A DNA stretch of 64,000 nt from Saposhnikovia divaricata (Eukaryota > Streptophyta > Magnoliopsida > Apiales > Apiaceae): assembly GCA_036435485.1 (NCBI GenBank), contig CM071596.1, positions 63,599,001 to 63,663,000 of the forward strand, read 5' to 3'. The notes beneath the pieces are model-generated. The model was not told where the DNA came from. It did not search any database and saw nothing but the letters and a program-made list of their open reading frames with translations. This document shows, piece after piece, positions 23,189 through 34,661 of the stretch. The position numbers were made by a program, and so were the translations under genes. Numbering within the stretch: the first letter of the stretch is position 1; the number at the start of each line of letters is the position of its first letter.

Positions 23189-25807
23189 TATATAAATAAA
23201 GGAGGATACGCGGGAGTTTAGGTGGTGCTTTAATATCGTCTCAATCTGTTTTTCTAATTTTCTAGAATTTTAGAATTTAAACATTAATAAATATAAAAAT
23301 TTCATTTAACATATTAGAAATAGAATAGGTGTTCGAATTTATAGAGGAAAATAGTTCGAATTTATAGGAAAGACATATGATTAGAAGTTCTATTGGAAGT
23401 AGAATAAGTATTTATAAGGCATATGATTAAAAGTTCTATTGGAAGTAGAATAAGAGTTCGAATTTATAGAGAATAAGAGTTCAAATTTATAGAAAAAACA
23501 TATAAATAAAAGTTCTATTAGAAGTAGAATAGGTGTTTGAATATATAGAGCAGTCATATAATTAAATATTTTATAGAAAGTCTTAAATTATACTTTTTTA
23601 GTAGAATAGGTGTTTGAAATATTGTTTTCCTTATAAATACTGTTTCTCTCTTAGTCATGCCCTTCTGTTAGACAACTGTTAATATTTCAGGTGCACCACG
23701 TATAGAAGCCGAAAATGTGATGTTACCATTGGCAAAAGCCAATTCCACGAGTGTACCAAAGAGAATATCCCTATTATTTTTAATAGTCATTAACAGTGAT
23801 TAAATGGTGTTCAACGTTTTTTTAACGTTTTACTTAAAAAAGGGTATGACTAAGAGAGAAACAATATTTCAGGTGTAGCACGTATAGAAGCAAAAAATGT
23901 GATGGTACCATTGGCAAAAGTCAATTTCACGAGTGTACCAAAGAGAATATCCCTTTAATATATTAGAAGTAGAATAGGTGTTTGAATTTATAGAGGAGAA
24001 GAGTTCGAATTTATAGGGAAAACATATGATTAGAAGTTCTATTGAAAGTAAAATAAGTATTTATAAGGAATTTATAAAGAATAAGAGTTTAAATTTATAG
24101 AAAAAACATATAAATAAAAGTTTTATTAGAAGTATAATAGGTGTTTGAATATATAGAGAGATATATAATTAAATATCAATATATATATATATATATATAT
24201 AAATCTATTTTTCTAATTTTTTAGAATTTTAGAATTTAAACACTAATAAATATAAAAATTTCATTTAACATATTAGAAGTATAATAGGTGTTCGAATTTA
24301 TAAGGAAGACATATGATTAGAAGTTCTATTGGAAGTAGAATAAGTATTTATAAGGCATATAATTAAAAGTTCAATTGGAAGTAGAATAAATATTTATTGG
24401 AAGTATTTCATAGAAAGTACGATCTTCTTAAATTATACTGTACTTTTTTATATAAGTTAATTATACTTCTATTAGGAAAATTTATTCATAAATCCAATAC
24501 TATTGTCATAAAAAAAAGTCACCGTATTTAAAAAAAAAAGAATTGACGTGTTAACATAATAAAAGAACATTCTCATGCAGAAACCTAAATAAATATAGGA
24601 GTATCTATAATATAAAGAGAAAATAAGATGTGTTTTCATTTTCTAAATCTCTATAAATTTTAGAAAGTCTAGAAAAAGTATAAATTGGAATTCACTCTAT
24701 TTTTAGGTTTTGATTTTTAGAAAAAAAAAGTTGTTGAGTAAGATAAGTATCATCAATAATATGTAATGAAGTTGGAATTTCGATCACAAACGAGAGCGGC
24801 TCGAAACGCGTTTAACGGGAAGACGACTCAATATAAAAGATTGTATTAGCTGATAAAATATCATATTGATGTTATAAATTTTATTTTATTTTTAGGACTT
24901 GATTTTTATGGATAAACATTATCATACAAGTGATATATGTAAAAGTTAGGTTTTTGGTTTTAACGAGAGAGCGGATCAATAGTAATAACTATGTTTAACG
25001 AGAAAGCGGTTTATTATTGAAGACCATATAAAAGATGTTTGAATATATAAAGAATACATAAAATAAAATGTTTTATTGGAAGTAGAATATGAGGACCGTG
25101 GAGACGTCTTATACGATTTTTTAAAACTATATATCTTTTTTTCCTAGAAATCCTTTATTTTAACTTTTTTATACAAGTTAATTATACTTGCATTAGAAAA
25201 ATGTATCCATAAATTTAATATTATTCCCGTAATGAAAAATCTTCGTATTTTGATGTTTTTTGATATATTAACATAATAGAAAAACATTCCCATGCGAATG
25301 CTGTAAATAAATACATGAATATCTATAATATGCGAAAAAAATAAGATGTATTTTCATCTTTTAAAACTCCATAAATATTAGAAAGTTTAAATAATATAAA
25401 AATTGGAATTTACTCTCTTTATATAATGAAGTTAGAATTTCGGTTCCAAATAAGTGCGGCTCGAAAAGTATTTAATGGGAAGACGGCTCATTAGAAAGGA
25501 TTGTATTAGCTATTAGAATTTGATACTTATGTCATAATATTTTTTTATTTTTACGGTTCGATTTTATGGATAAAAATTATTATATAAGTCTTTATAATAT
25601 AAATTATATGTTAAAGTTGAAATTTCGGTTTTAACGAGAGAGCGGCTCAATCGAAAAAATCGTGTTTAACAAGAAATTTTTCTTGATTCATTAGAAAAGA
25701 TTATTTAATTATTAAACTTTAATATTAATATTATAATATAACATAAATATATTGAATTTTTTTAAAAATGTTGTAATGCCGCCGCGAAGCGAGGCTTTAT
25801 CGACTAG
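23189..25807 (+). mobile_element. Non-autonomous Helitron (copy 2, abutting copy 1)
   Basis: Starts directly after the CTAG of the first copy with TATATAAATAAAGGAGGATA; the usual leading TC is not preserved. Ends with a near-identical hairpin (25781-25795, one mismatch), the same 8-nt spacer length and CTAG (25804-25807) before T. It shares most of copy 1's interior, with deletions and an extra inverted-repeat insertion at 23641-23863. A second TCAATATATATA-type 5' end at about 24175 suggests nesting. Confidence 0.72.
23641..23954. repeat. Inverted-repeat insertion with a duplicated flank
   Basis: TGTTTCTCTCTTAGTCATGC (23641 on) is matched in inverted orientation at 23842-23863; the 22-bp arms have one mismatch. 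A sequence of about 90 bp (AATATTTCAGGTG through GAGAATATCCCT) lies just inside the left arm (about 23681-23772) and again just outside the right arm (about 23863-23954). It is absent from the sister Helitron copy. Confidence 0.7.
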
Positions 25808-25815
25808 TTTTTAAT

Positions 25816-26509
25816 TTAAAGGAGAAAGTAAAGTTGTTTAGTTTAAGTTGAATGAATGTGTTTGGGTAATTTTACTTAAAGTTAAATGGTGGTTTAATAA
25901 TTTTGACTTAAAGTGAAATTTGACTTAAAAAAATTTTAAATTCATAATATTTTAACTTTACAAGAGTCCTGAAACAAAAAAAATAAAATAAAATTGGATA
26001 AGTCATAAGTCAAAAGTACCTAAAAGGAACTTTTGACTTAAAGGAGTTTTTTAGCTTAAAGTTCAGCTTTAAGAGCAAGTCCAACAATGTCCTAGTTGGT
26101 GCCCTATAAATATAATAAAATATAGTGTCCTAGTGATTTAAGTAGTGATTTTTGTGTATCAATTCCAACAGTATGCCTTATACTTGTGCCTTATAAATTA
26201 AAATAGTAATATATTTGAATTAGAATTGGAGGGAAGGGAAAAAAGAGAGGAGAGAGAAGTGCAGAAAAGGAGGGAAGTTAATTTTTTATTGTTAAAAATG
26301 ATTTAGGACAAGTATAGATGTGCCTTAAAAGTAGGGCATGAGATGGATGTCCTAGTGTTTTAAGGCACCACTAGGACATTGTTGGAGCACAAAAAATGAC
26401 TAAATGTCCTAAATATTGATTTAGAACAATATTTAGGATATTGTTGGACTTGCTCTAAGCAAGTTACACAAACAGACCATTTTTAACTTAAAGGAGCTTT
26501 CTCCTTTAA
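25816..26509. mobile_element. Inverted-repeat element interrupted by a Tourist MITE
   Basis: The perfect 13-bp inverted ends TTAAAGGAGAAAG (25816-25828) and CTTTCTCCTTTAA (26497-26509) are followed inward by a second pair of imperfect matches (GTGTTTGGGTAA / TATCCAAAC-type). Without the nested MITE it is about 310 bp. The superfamily is uncertain because I could not identify a clear target duplication. Confidence 0.5.
26073..26455. mobile_element. Tourist-type MITE (PIF/Harbinger)
   Basis: The terminal inverted repeats GAGCAAGTCCAACAATGTCC / GTTGGACTTGCTC are flanked by TAA on both sides (26070-26072 and 26456-26458), the three-base target typical of PIF/Harbinger. 383 bp, AT-rich, non-coding. 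Confidence 0.92.
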
Positions 26510-27125
26510 GCAACTGTATCCAAACAGGCTCAATATTAGATTTACGTAATAAGGTAACTTTTTCGTTATTATTTAAATGTCCTTTTGGATCATAATTTAA
26601 TTAAATTGATCAAATTTTGATTGAAATTTTGTTAAAATTTTGTAACTATCAATTAATAAATTTACATATCATACATCACTATGCCCAAATTCCTAAAATA
26701 TTGAAACATTAAAAAATATTTGTGAAAATATGATCAAAATTCAATTAATTTAATTGAATCAAAATAAAAAAAACATTTAAATAGTAACGGAGTAAAGTAT
26801 TTTACAGAAGCATATTTAAAAATTAATTTAACCAAAACAAATATATTAGTTGGAATACAAGTGTTTTTCTTGGATTAGAGAGGCTGTAAACGTCAACTTC
26901 TATTCTCTCTCTCTCTCTAGTAACTTATTCGCCTTACAGATTCATGATTTCAACAAGTGAATTGATCCCATTGTTCGTCAACTATAAATCCATGTTTACT
27001 TGCTATTTATAGTCCTAATAATCATATAATTCTACTGGATATTCTCATTTGAATGATTATTTATACGGATAACATACATGAACTAATATCAACTAGAAAG
27101 ATGCACGTTCTATATTTTCCAATTT
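26510..27125. other. Intergenic
   Basis: AT-rich DNA with no reading frame or repeat that I can support, apart from a short (CT)n tract near 26905. Confidence 0.5.
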
Positions 27126-27435
27126 CCAAGACGGGTGTGCTTTTTATTTGGCACATGTTGCTTTGTTGGTAGATTTCCAGGAAGGTTTCATTTCCTTAAG
27201 CTGCAGGTACCAAGAAATTCTTACAGATCCTAGTGTATTAGTGTGTTGCAGTTGTTAAGTACTTGTGTACTGTCACAACTTTGCAGCAGTTATGGATTTG
27301 ATAAAAGGTGTTACTTGCAAGGCCCCTTATGAATGGGTCGATAAGAATGATAAGGAGTGGGACTTCAATGATCCAGCTGTTGAATTTAAATAATCTAAAC
27401 ATATTTAAATTATAGCTCTCATGTGGCTATGGTCA
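27126..27435 (+). pseudogene. Partial, deleted duplicate of carA
   Basis: The sequence matches two separated parts of the intact carA gene 16 kb downstream. About 27126-27205 resembles the end of carA intron 2. It is followed by the first 27 bp of exon 3 (YQEILTDPS) and then jumps to the end of intron 6. About 27297-27370 matches exon 7 (VTCKAPYEWVDK, WDFN). The exons between are missing, and the copy ends a few codons later at TAA. Because intron sequence is retained, this is a DNA-level duplication with an internal deletion, not a processed copy. The LTR element starts directly after it. Confidence 0.85.
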
Positions 27436-27442
27436 CCGAAGA

Positions 27443-28617
27443 TAGTGTTTTTCGTAGTTCGTTCACAAGGAATTATTATCAATATCGATTTGAAGTATAT
27501 TATCTCTTACAATCTAGAAGTGTGTAAAATGGGTTTTGAGTTTGGTTTAAGCGTTTTATCAAACACCTTGCATACAAGAAATAAATTGTTATAGAAATAC
27601 AACTAAGTTAATGTCAATCATCCAATTTACCAACACAATAATACAATGAGTAAATTAGCAAGATAAGAGATATATGACCCAAGGATTATGGATATTCAAG
27701 CACTTCAACCCAACAAACAAGCAAAATATATATTCAACTCTACCTAACCAAGATAATTGGTGAAACACACAATTACTTATTTCTCTTTTAAAAACACTAA
27801 TTTAGTGAAACACATAAATTAGCTCTCTTGACAATAACAACCAATAATGAAGCACTATCAACTTAACCAAGTCAAGGAATTAAACAAAGAGAGGTTAGGA
27901 TAAACCCAAGGATGAGAAGCTCAACCTAGGTATTTGTACTTGAATCTTGAAGTTTAGGCACGCCAAACCTTGTGCTACTACAATGAATGTACTACAATTA
28001 GCAATTGAAATTACAAGAAGAGCAAGATGAAGCAACTTACAAATCTCCAAGCAAAATCATAAACAATACATCACAAGTATTCAAGATAGAGTGAAATAGA
28101 TCTTACTTAAATAAAATGGGTTTTGTAGAAGAAATCCTCCTTGAGCCAAATATATGGAGTTAGTTACTCATAATCAATGCTAGATTATGGGTAATTGATG
28201 TTTCTCTAGAGCTAAGATGAAGATGAAGTTAGATGTAGGTTAGGGTATGAAGATAAGATGTTGTTATGTCTCTTTTAATACACAGCAGGTTCTGTACGGC
28301 CTGCTGAACGGCCGTACAGCTGCCCTTACAGAAAATCTGCTCCTTTGAACGGCCTGTCGAACGGCCGTACAGCAGCCCGTTCGAGACAAAATCTTCAAGA
28401 TAATACATTAAACACCTCCCGACATCGCGAGCATGAATCTTCTAACTTCCCTCTTGAATAATCTTCGCTTTCAAGCCCAAAATAATCCATCTTTTCAACA
28501 ATTAAGCATGAGGCACTAAAAGTTGAAAAACATAATTAATATCAATAAAACAACATTCGAAACTAACAAAAATGCAAGAGAATAAAGGACAAAATGTCTA
28601 TAAAATACACCTTATCA
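27443..28617 (-). repeat. 3' LTR
   Basis: On the minus strand it begins TGATAAGGTGTATTTTATA and ends near ...AAACACTA. It differs from its partner by few substitutions and a small deletion near 27985 (ACGGATTAGCACAAAC is missing), implying fairly recent insertion. GC-rich palindromic words (GAACGGCCGTACAGC) lie near 28305-28375. Confidence 0.85.
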
Positions 28618-28618
28618 A

Positions 28619-28634
28619 ATCTTCCCCCACTTAA
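28619..28634 (-). promoter_or_regulatory. Polypurine tract
   Basis: The minus-strand reading AAGTGGGGGAAGATT directly abuts the 3' LTR start (TGATAA), as expected for the primer of plus-strand synthesis. Confidence 0.7.
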
Positions 28635-31600
28635 ACTTTGCTAGTCCCGAGCAAACTAAAATTAACATAACCATATACTCCTAACTAGTACCACTTCTGT
28701 AGGTCACGATTGCATTTGGCATATGCAACAAGCCCTTGGAACCCCTAGGTAGCCCTGGTGGACGAGTGAGGTCTCGTGAGGGTTTATAGATGATGTACCC
28801 ACAAAATCACAAAAGTCACTGACAAACAAAAAATTAACAATACCTACTAATTAAGCTAACTACTACACTCACATGTCTGAGCCGTCTACTTGTAACTAAA
28901 ATCAAACATATAGAGCTATTCACCTTGTCATCCACTATAACGAGCTAACAACCAATTCAAGAATCAGGATAACACACCTTGTGCAAGATGTAACCAAGAC
29001 ATTAAAGATAGAATGAATGCACTTCAATCGTGAACACTAGACAAGATGATCACAATGCAAACATGACCTCGCATTAAGAAGATGAAATTGTATGGTGAAA
29101 AATCTCACATCTCTCAATTATGTATCACACAAGCATGAGCTAGAGATTTCACTCAACTCCAAGTCTAAATGCATGCGCTCTACTTGACCTTGCATGTCCA
29201 CCTAAATTCCGGATTGCACCAAAAATAAGGAATTAATAAAATTGGTTGTAATGAGGCTTGGGTGAAGGTGTGAAAATTTAAGTTCAAGGAAGGTGTAAAA
29301 GTCTCGCTAGTTGAGTCAAAATGATGCTTGCTCGCTTCATCCACCAAATTCTCAAACTAAAGAATGTCTTCACTCATTTACAATTACAAAACACAACCAT
29401 ATTTACCAAGAAAATTGAATCCAAATAAAGTACAAGAGTTATTGTTTTGTTTCTTTCTCTTTTCTCTTTTTTTTTGTTTTTTGTTTTTTTTACATCCCCT
29501 TTATTATTATTTTTTTTAGCAAAGGGAATGCATAACATAAATAAATACTACAAAGAATTTTGAACCACATCTAGATATACACATCAAACTAGTTCCCACT
29601 TACAATAAATAGAATTCTTCCTCTTCACAACTTCTCCAAATTCACATGCTCATCAATCAATTCTTTCCAAGACTCAACTAGCTCAACTAGGTCGAGAGTG
29701 AAGTATTTGGCTATGACTCATGTATAACAGGGGAGAGTGACAAAGAAAAATATGGATATAAGCTTCAAAGGGGGTAACTAGGGATTATTTTCATGGTTCA
29801 CAAGCTAAAAAGACAAAAAAAAAAGTCATCCTAAATAGAATTTCCTTATTATGGTGCATCCATGAATGAAGGTTTAATGCAAGCCCTAGAGCAAAAACAC
29901 ACATAAAGAGGGAGAAATACACAAGCCAAAAGAATCATCGTTCAAGGCCTCACAAGGTTTAAGTTATAATAACATCTTCTCGATTTGATTCCATGAATTC
30001 TAGGAGATAATCGTCATGTTCACAATTTAATTACAAACATCTAGACTCTTCATGCCATTTCAAGTGTGTGTGCGTGCAAAAGAAGTGCATCAAACTTATA
30101 GATTCACATCAAATTGGTAATGCTAGGCACGAAATAGGAGAAAACAAGGCTACAAGCTCACAATGTCATAAAGTTTACAAACAAGTAAACACACTCATGA
30201 CTAAACTTATTTCCCAAATGCAAACAAAACGGACATTTTTGTTTTTTGGTTTTTTTTTAAAAAAAGATAAAATAAAATTAAAAAAATGAAATGAAATAAA
30301 AATAAAATTAAAAAAATACAATAATAATAATAAACTAACAAATTAATAATAAATCAAAATCAAATTTTAAAACTAAAATAAAATAAAATATCTAGGTATT
30401 TAATAATAAAATCAAAAATAAAATTTTAAAATGAATTAAAATTAAAATAAAAAATCAAATTTAAAACTAAAATAAAATAAAATAAAATAATTACCTTGTT
30501 TTAGAAAATTTAAAACTAAAATCAAAATTAAAAAGAATTAAATTTTGGTTTTAGGTATTTTTAAAAAAAAAATAAAATAAAATAAAATAAAACACTAACC
30601 AATTAATGATAAAATTAAAGATTCAAAATTCAAATTCAAATTCAAAGTGAATTTAAATCGATTATTGAATTTACATAAATTAATTAGTTAAAAAAATTAA
30701 AATTGAAAATCAAAATCAAAAATAAAGAGGGGAAAAATAAAAACGAAATAAAAATATAACTAAAAATAAAAATAAAACAAAAAGATTAAACAAAAACTAA
30801 ATTAAACAAAACAAAAAAAAAAACAAAAAAGGGGGGATGTTAGTGTGAAGTCGAGGGAGTTGAAGGGGGGGTTGCAGCGTGAGGAATTGGTAGCGTTGGC
30901 GGACTGCTGGGTTTTTTCGGTGGAGGTGCGGCTGTGTTGTGATTAAATGGGTAGAGATGGTTGGATGTTAGGAATGGCGAGGTAAGCGTGATGTGGTGGG
31001 CTGCGGGATTGGCCGGAGTGCAGTGATGGGTGAGAAACAGTGGCGGTCGGAATTGATGCAGGAAGGGGTTGTGGTAGTTGTGTTGATCGGAAGCGAGGGG
31101 CTGAAGAAGATGGGAGGTCGAAGGGATGTCGGTTGAATTGGTTAGGGAAGGGCTGAGCACAGCAACAGACGACATAATGAGGAGATGAAAAGGGGGGTTC
31201 GTGTACTGCAGGGGAGATATGTGATAGTGATGAAAAGTGGTGGTTTTGATGATGAGAGATGAGTGGTGGTGCGGTTGAGAGATAGCACGGAGGGAATGGT
31301 GGACGACGATATAGTGATTGTTGGATTGTTGCAGTGATTCAGGCGAAGGTTGTATTGCTGATTGGAGGCGTGGTGGGTTGCGATTGAAGGGGGTACGGCT
31401 CCGGAATGGAGGCTGGAACGTGCAGTCGGAGGTAGTGTTAATGGAGGAGTGAAGTCGAGTGGTGAAGGGAGATTTGAAATGATGTGGCAGTTGGTTGCGA
31501 AGGGCTGTTGTAGGTGAAGGATGTGGTTCGAGAAAACTGGGTGAAAAACGGAGATGGGGCGAGGTGGGTGTAGTGTTTATGTTGTGGGGAAAGGCGTGGA

Positions 31601-32330
31601 GGAAATGGCAGCTGGTACAGTGGTGTAGGTGTTTGGCGTTGAAGGAGAGGAGGAGAAAGGGTGAAGGACTGACTGCGGTGTTGAGAGAGGTTGCTCTGTT
31701 TTGTACATAGTTTTTGAAAAGGTGTAAAGGTCGTTCAAGAAGTGGGTGAGGGGTCCAAAATTTCACTCATTTTGAACTAGAACTTCGACATAAACTAAGA
31801 AAAATTGCACGGCCTGCTGCACGGCTTGTATCCCGTGCGACAGCCCGTACAGCCCCAAAATTTATAAAACTGATTTTTTTTTCTTTCAAAAATTCACACA
31901 AATCCTTGAATGCTTGAATAAATTAATAAATCCTGAAAACATGAAACAAACACATCAAGGTAAGTGTGGAATAAATATAAAAATTAGAATTAACGATACT
32001 AAATATTATTGAGCGGGAAATTATTATTACCAATATTTTTTTTTGAAAATCTATTATAAAATTTATTAGTCACACCGTAAAAATACATAATAATTTTATT
32101 TTTTTGGGTTATTTTCTTAGAATTAAAATAGATGAAAAATGGAATCCCCACTCACTAATATTTAGATCAATCCTCAAATCCACAATATGCATAACACCAT
32201 ATATATTTGCAAGCGAGGAACAAAATCTAACACACGCATAAAAAAATATAAATACATGCGTACCTTGGGTTGCCTCCCAAAAAGCGCTTTTTTTTATTGT
32301 CGTTGGCTCGACTTATTTATACAACTATTC
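28635..32330. other. Non-coding interior of the LTR element
   Basis: Most of the internal region has no supported gene. It includes T- and A-homopolymer stretches, an extreme A-rich low-complexity block (about 30245-30835), and a block of about 900 bp that is strongly G-rich on the plus strand (about 30840-31750). Just beyond it, at about 31808-31853, is a copy of the GC-rich GCACGGCCTGCTGCACGG motif found in the LTRs. Confidence 0.6.
30840..31766 (-). other. 308-codon open stretch, Ser/Pro/His/Thr-rich, doubtful
   Basis: This frame is open for 308 codons from an ATG, but its composition is low-complexity (Pro, Ser, His, Thr, Leu) and matches no family I know. It lies in DNA with strong strand asymmetry (purine-rich plus strand), which by itself removes stops from the opposite strand. 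It is more likely a compositional artefact than a gene. A real but fast-evolving element-specific protein is the alternative. Confidence 0.2.
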
Positions 32331-32333
32331 TAA

Positions 32334-33293
32334 CTAATGAGGTGAAAAAGAAAATAGATGCACATACCTACGAATCAATAATAAGAATAAGGTGTGCAAA
32401 TATACATTTGATCCATAAAAATATAAAAATATATTTATGATCTTAACATCTTCAAGAGACTTTGAAAAAGAAAAGTAGTTAGAAAGATCGTCAGAATAAT
32501 CATTATAACTACGACTCAAAAATTGTTCCCAAATTGGATCCTTATATACCCAAGCAAAAATTTCAACCTCATCAATCTTAAGCTCAAATTCCTTCTCAAT
32601 TTTAATTGGACATTCATCAATTTTTATCTCATCTACCAATTCATTAAGCACAAAAGTATTTTCTAAGTTTGGTAAATCCTCAACTACATCCAATTTATCA
32701 TTGTCAAGCTTAGGGCAATCGTCAGCTAAACAAGCAAATTCATCATGCACAACATTTTCATCAATTACAAAACAAGGATCATGATTAGTAGGAGAATTGA
32801 CCTCCTCTAATCGACTCACGGTTCCGGCTAGTTGACTCATTTGCTCTTCCAAGTTGGATATGCTTTGAGAAGTGATGTTTTGAAATTGGAGGTTGTTTGC
32901 CGCCATTTGTTTTATCATCTCCTCTAATGATGATAAGGAAGATGAAGAAAACCCTTGATGGTCTTGGGAATTATATTGCGGATCATAACATCGATTTTCA
33001 AAAGCAAATTGGAGGTTGTTTGCCGCCATTTGCTTCATCATTTCTTCAAGTGATGACAATGTAGATGAAGAAGACCCTTGATGGCCATGAGAATTATATT
33101 GTGGATCATAACATTGATTTTTAAAAGCATATGAATAATCGATGCTAGAAGGGTAAGGAGCATAGCATGAGTTTGTAGAATATAAAGAATTCACCTAATA
33201 CACATTTAAATTCTGAAAAGAATTAAAATTTTGATATCGTTCTTGATCGTAGGTGAAATCTTGAGCGTTATTCCAACCAAAATAGTTATCCAT
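32334..33293 (-). pseudogene. Gag-like frame of the LTR element with one stop
   Basis: The frame opens at an ATG at 33293, 145 bp inside the primer site, reading MDNYFGWNNAQDF. It is interrupted by one TAG at 33197-33195 and then runs 286 codons to 32334. Two copies of a Tyr/Gln/Ser-rich repeat (CYDPQYNS...SSLEEM) occur near its start. A segment with ISNLEEQMSQLAGTVSRLEE follows, a pattern typical of the Gag region of Athila-type elements. The second half is acidic. No zinc knuckle is seen, so this is a truncated Gag. Confidence 0.6.
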
Positions 33294-33437
33294 CGTCTCC
33301 TGAAAGAGTTAGTTCATGTCTCTATCCAATAAACATGTAGACACACCAATAAAAAAGAAAGAACAAAAAAAAACTATATACAAATATACAATCTAAAATA
33401 TAAGATACAATTAACTCAAAATTAATATTGTTACCTT

Positions 33438-33454
33438 CCCCGGCAGCGGCGCCA
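33438..33454 (-). promoter_or_regulatory. Primer binding site, tRNA-Asp type
   Basis: The minus strand reads TGGCGCCGCTGCCGGGG, complementary to the 3' end of plant tRNA-Asp with one change from the usual TGGCGCCGTTGCCGGGG. It sits about 9 nt after the 5' LTR. Confidence 0.85.
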
Positions 33455-33463
33455 ATTTTAAGG

Positions 33464-34661
33464 TAGTGTTTTTCGTAGTTCGTCCACAGGGAAGGACTAT
33501 CAATATCGATTTCAAGTATATTATCTCTTACAATCTAGAAGTGTGAAAAATGGGGGTTTTGAGTTTGGTTTAAGCGTTTTATCAAACACCTTGCATACAA
33601 GAAATAAATTGTTATAGAAATACAACTAAGTTAATGTCAATCATCCAATTTACCAACACAACAACACAATGAGTAAATTATCAAGATAAGAGATACATGA
33701 CCCAAGGATTATGGATATTCAAGCACTTCAACCCAACAAACTAGCAAAATATATATCCAACTCTACATAACCAAGATAATTGGTGAAGCACACAATTACT
33801 TATTTCTCTTCTAAAAATACTAATTTAGTGAAGCACATAAATTAGCTCTCTTGACAATAACAACCAATAATGAAGCACTATCAATTTAACCAAGTCAAAG
33901 AATTAAACAAAGAGAGGCTAGGACAAACCCAAGGATGAGAAGCTCAACCTAGGTATTTGTACTTGAATCTTTAAGTTTAGGCACGCCAAACCTTGTGCTA
34001 CTACAATGAATGTACTAACAATTACGGATTAGCACAAACAATTAGCAATTGAAATTACAAGAAGAGCAAGATGAAGCAACTTACAAATCTCCAAGCAAAA
34101 TCATAAACAATACATCACAAGTATTCAAGATAGAGTGAAATAGATCTTACTTAAATAAAATGGGTTTTGTACAAGAAATCCTTCTTGAGCCAAATATATG
34201 GAGTTAGTTACTCATAATCAATGCTAGATTATGGGTAATTGATGTTTCTCTAGAGCTAAGATGAAGATGAAGTTAGATGTAGGTTAGGGTATGAAGATAA
34301 GATGTTGTTATGTCTCTTTTAATACACAGCAGGTTCTGTACGGTCTGCTAAACGGTCGTACAGCTGCCCTTACATAAAATCTGCTCCTTTGAATGGCATG
34401 TCGAACGGCCGTACAGCAGCTCGTTCGAGAAAAAATCTTCAAGATAATACATTAAACACCTCCCGACATCGCGAGCATGAATCTTCTAACTTCCCTCTTG
34501 AATAATCTTCGCTTTCAAGCCCAAAATAATCCATCTTTTCAACAATTAAGCATGAGGCACTGAAAGATGAAAAACATAATTAATATCAATAAAACAACAT
34601 TCGAAACTAACAAAAATGCAAGATAATAAAGGACAGAATGTGTATAAAATACACATTATCA
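33464..34661 (-). repeat. 5' LTR
   Basis: Begins TGATAATGTGTATTTTATA at 34661 on the minus strand. It contains the same blocks as the 3' LTR and as the solo LTR at 12.6-13.9 kb. The GC-rich palindromes here have decayed (for example AACGGTCGTACAGC). Confidence 0.85.

Larger units (their letters stand above)
27443..34661 (-). mobile_element. Ty3-type LTR retrotransposon lacking pol
   Basis: Two long, very similar LTRs (27443-28617 and 33464-34661) enclose about 4.8 kb. On the minus strand the 5' LTR (right) is followed by a primer site TGGCGCCGCTGCCGGGG, of the tRNA-Asp type used by Athila/Tat-like elements. A purine tract (AAGTGGGGGAAG) precedes the 3' LTR. The interior holds a short gag-like frame next to the primer site, a low-complexity region and no protease, RT, RNase H or integrase. 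It would depend on an autonomous relative. No matching 5-bp TSD was found: the left flank is the carA fragment and the right flank a copia LTR. Confidence 0.85.

Noticed and set aside
30840..31766. 308-aa minus-strand protein as a real gene
   Set aside because: Low-complexity Pro/Ser/His composition in strongly strand-biased DNA inside an LTR element, with no recognisable family. Kept only as a doubtful open stretch.
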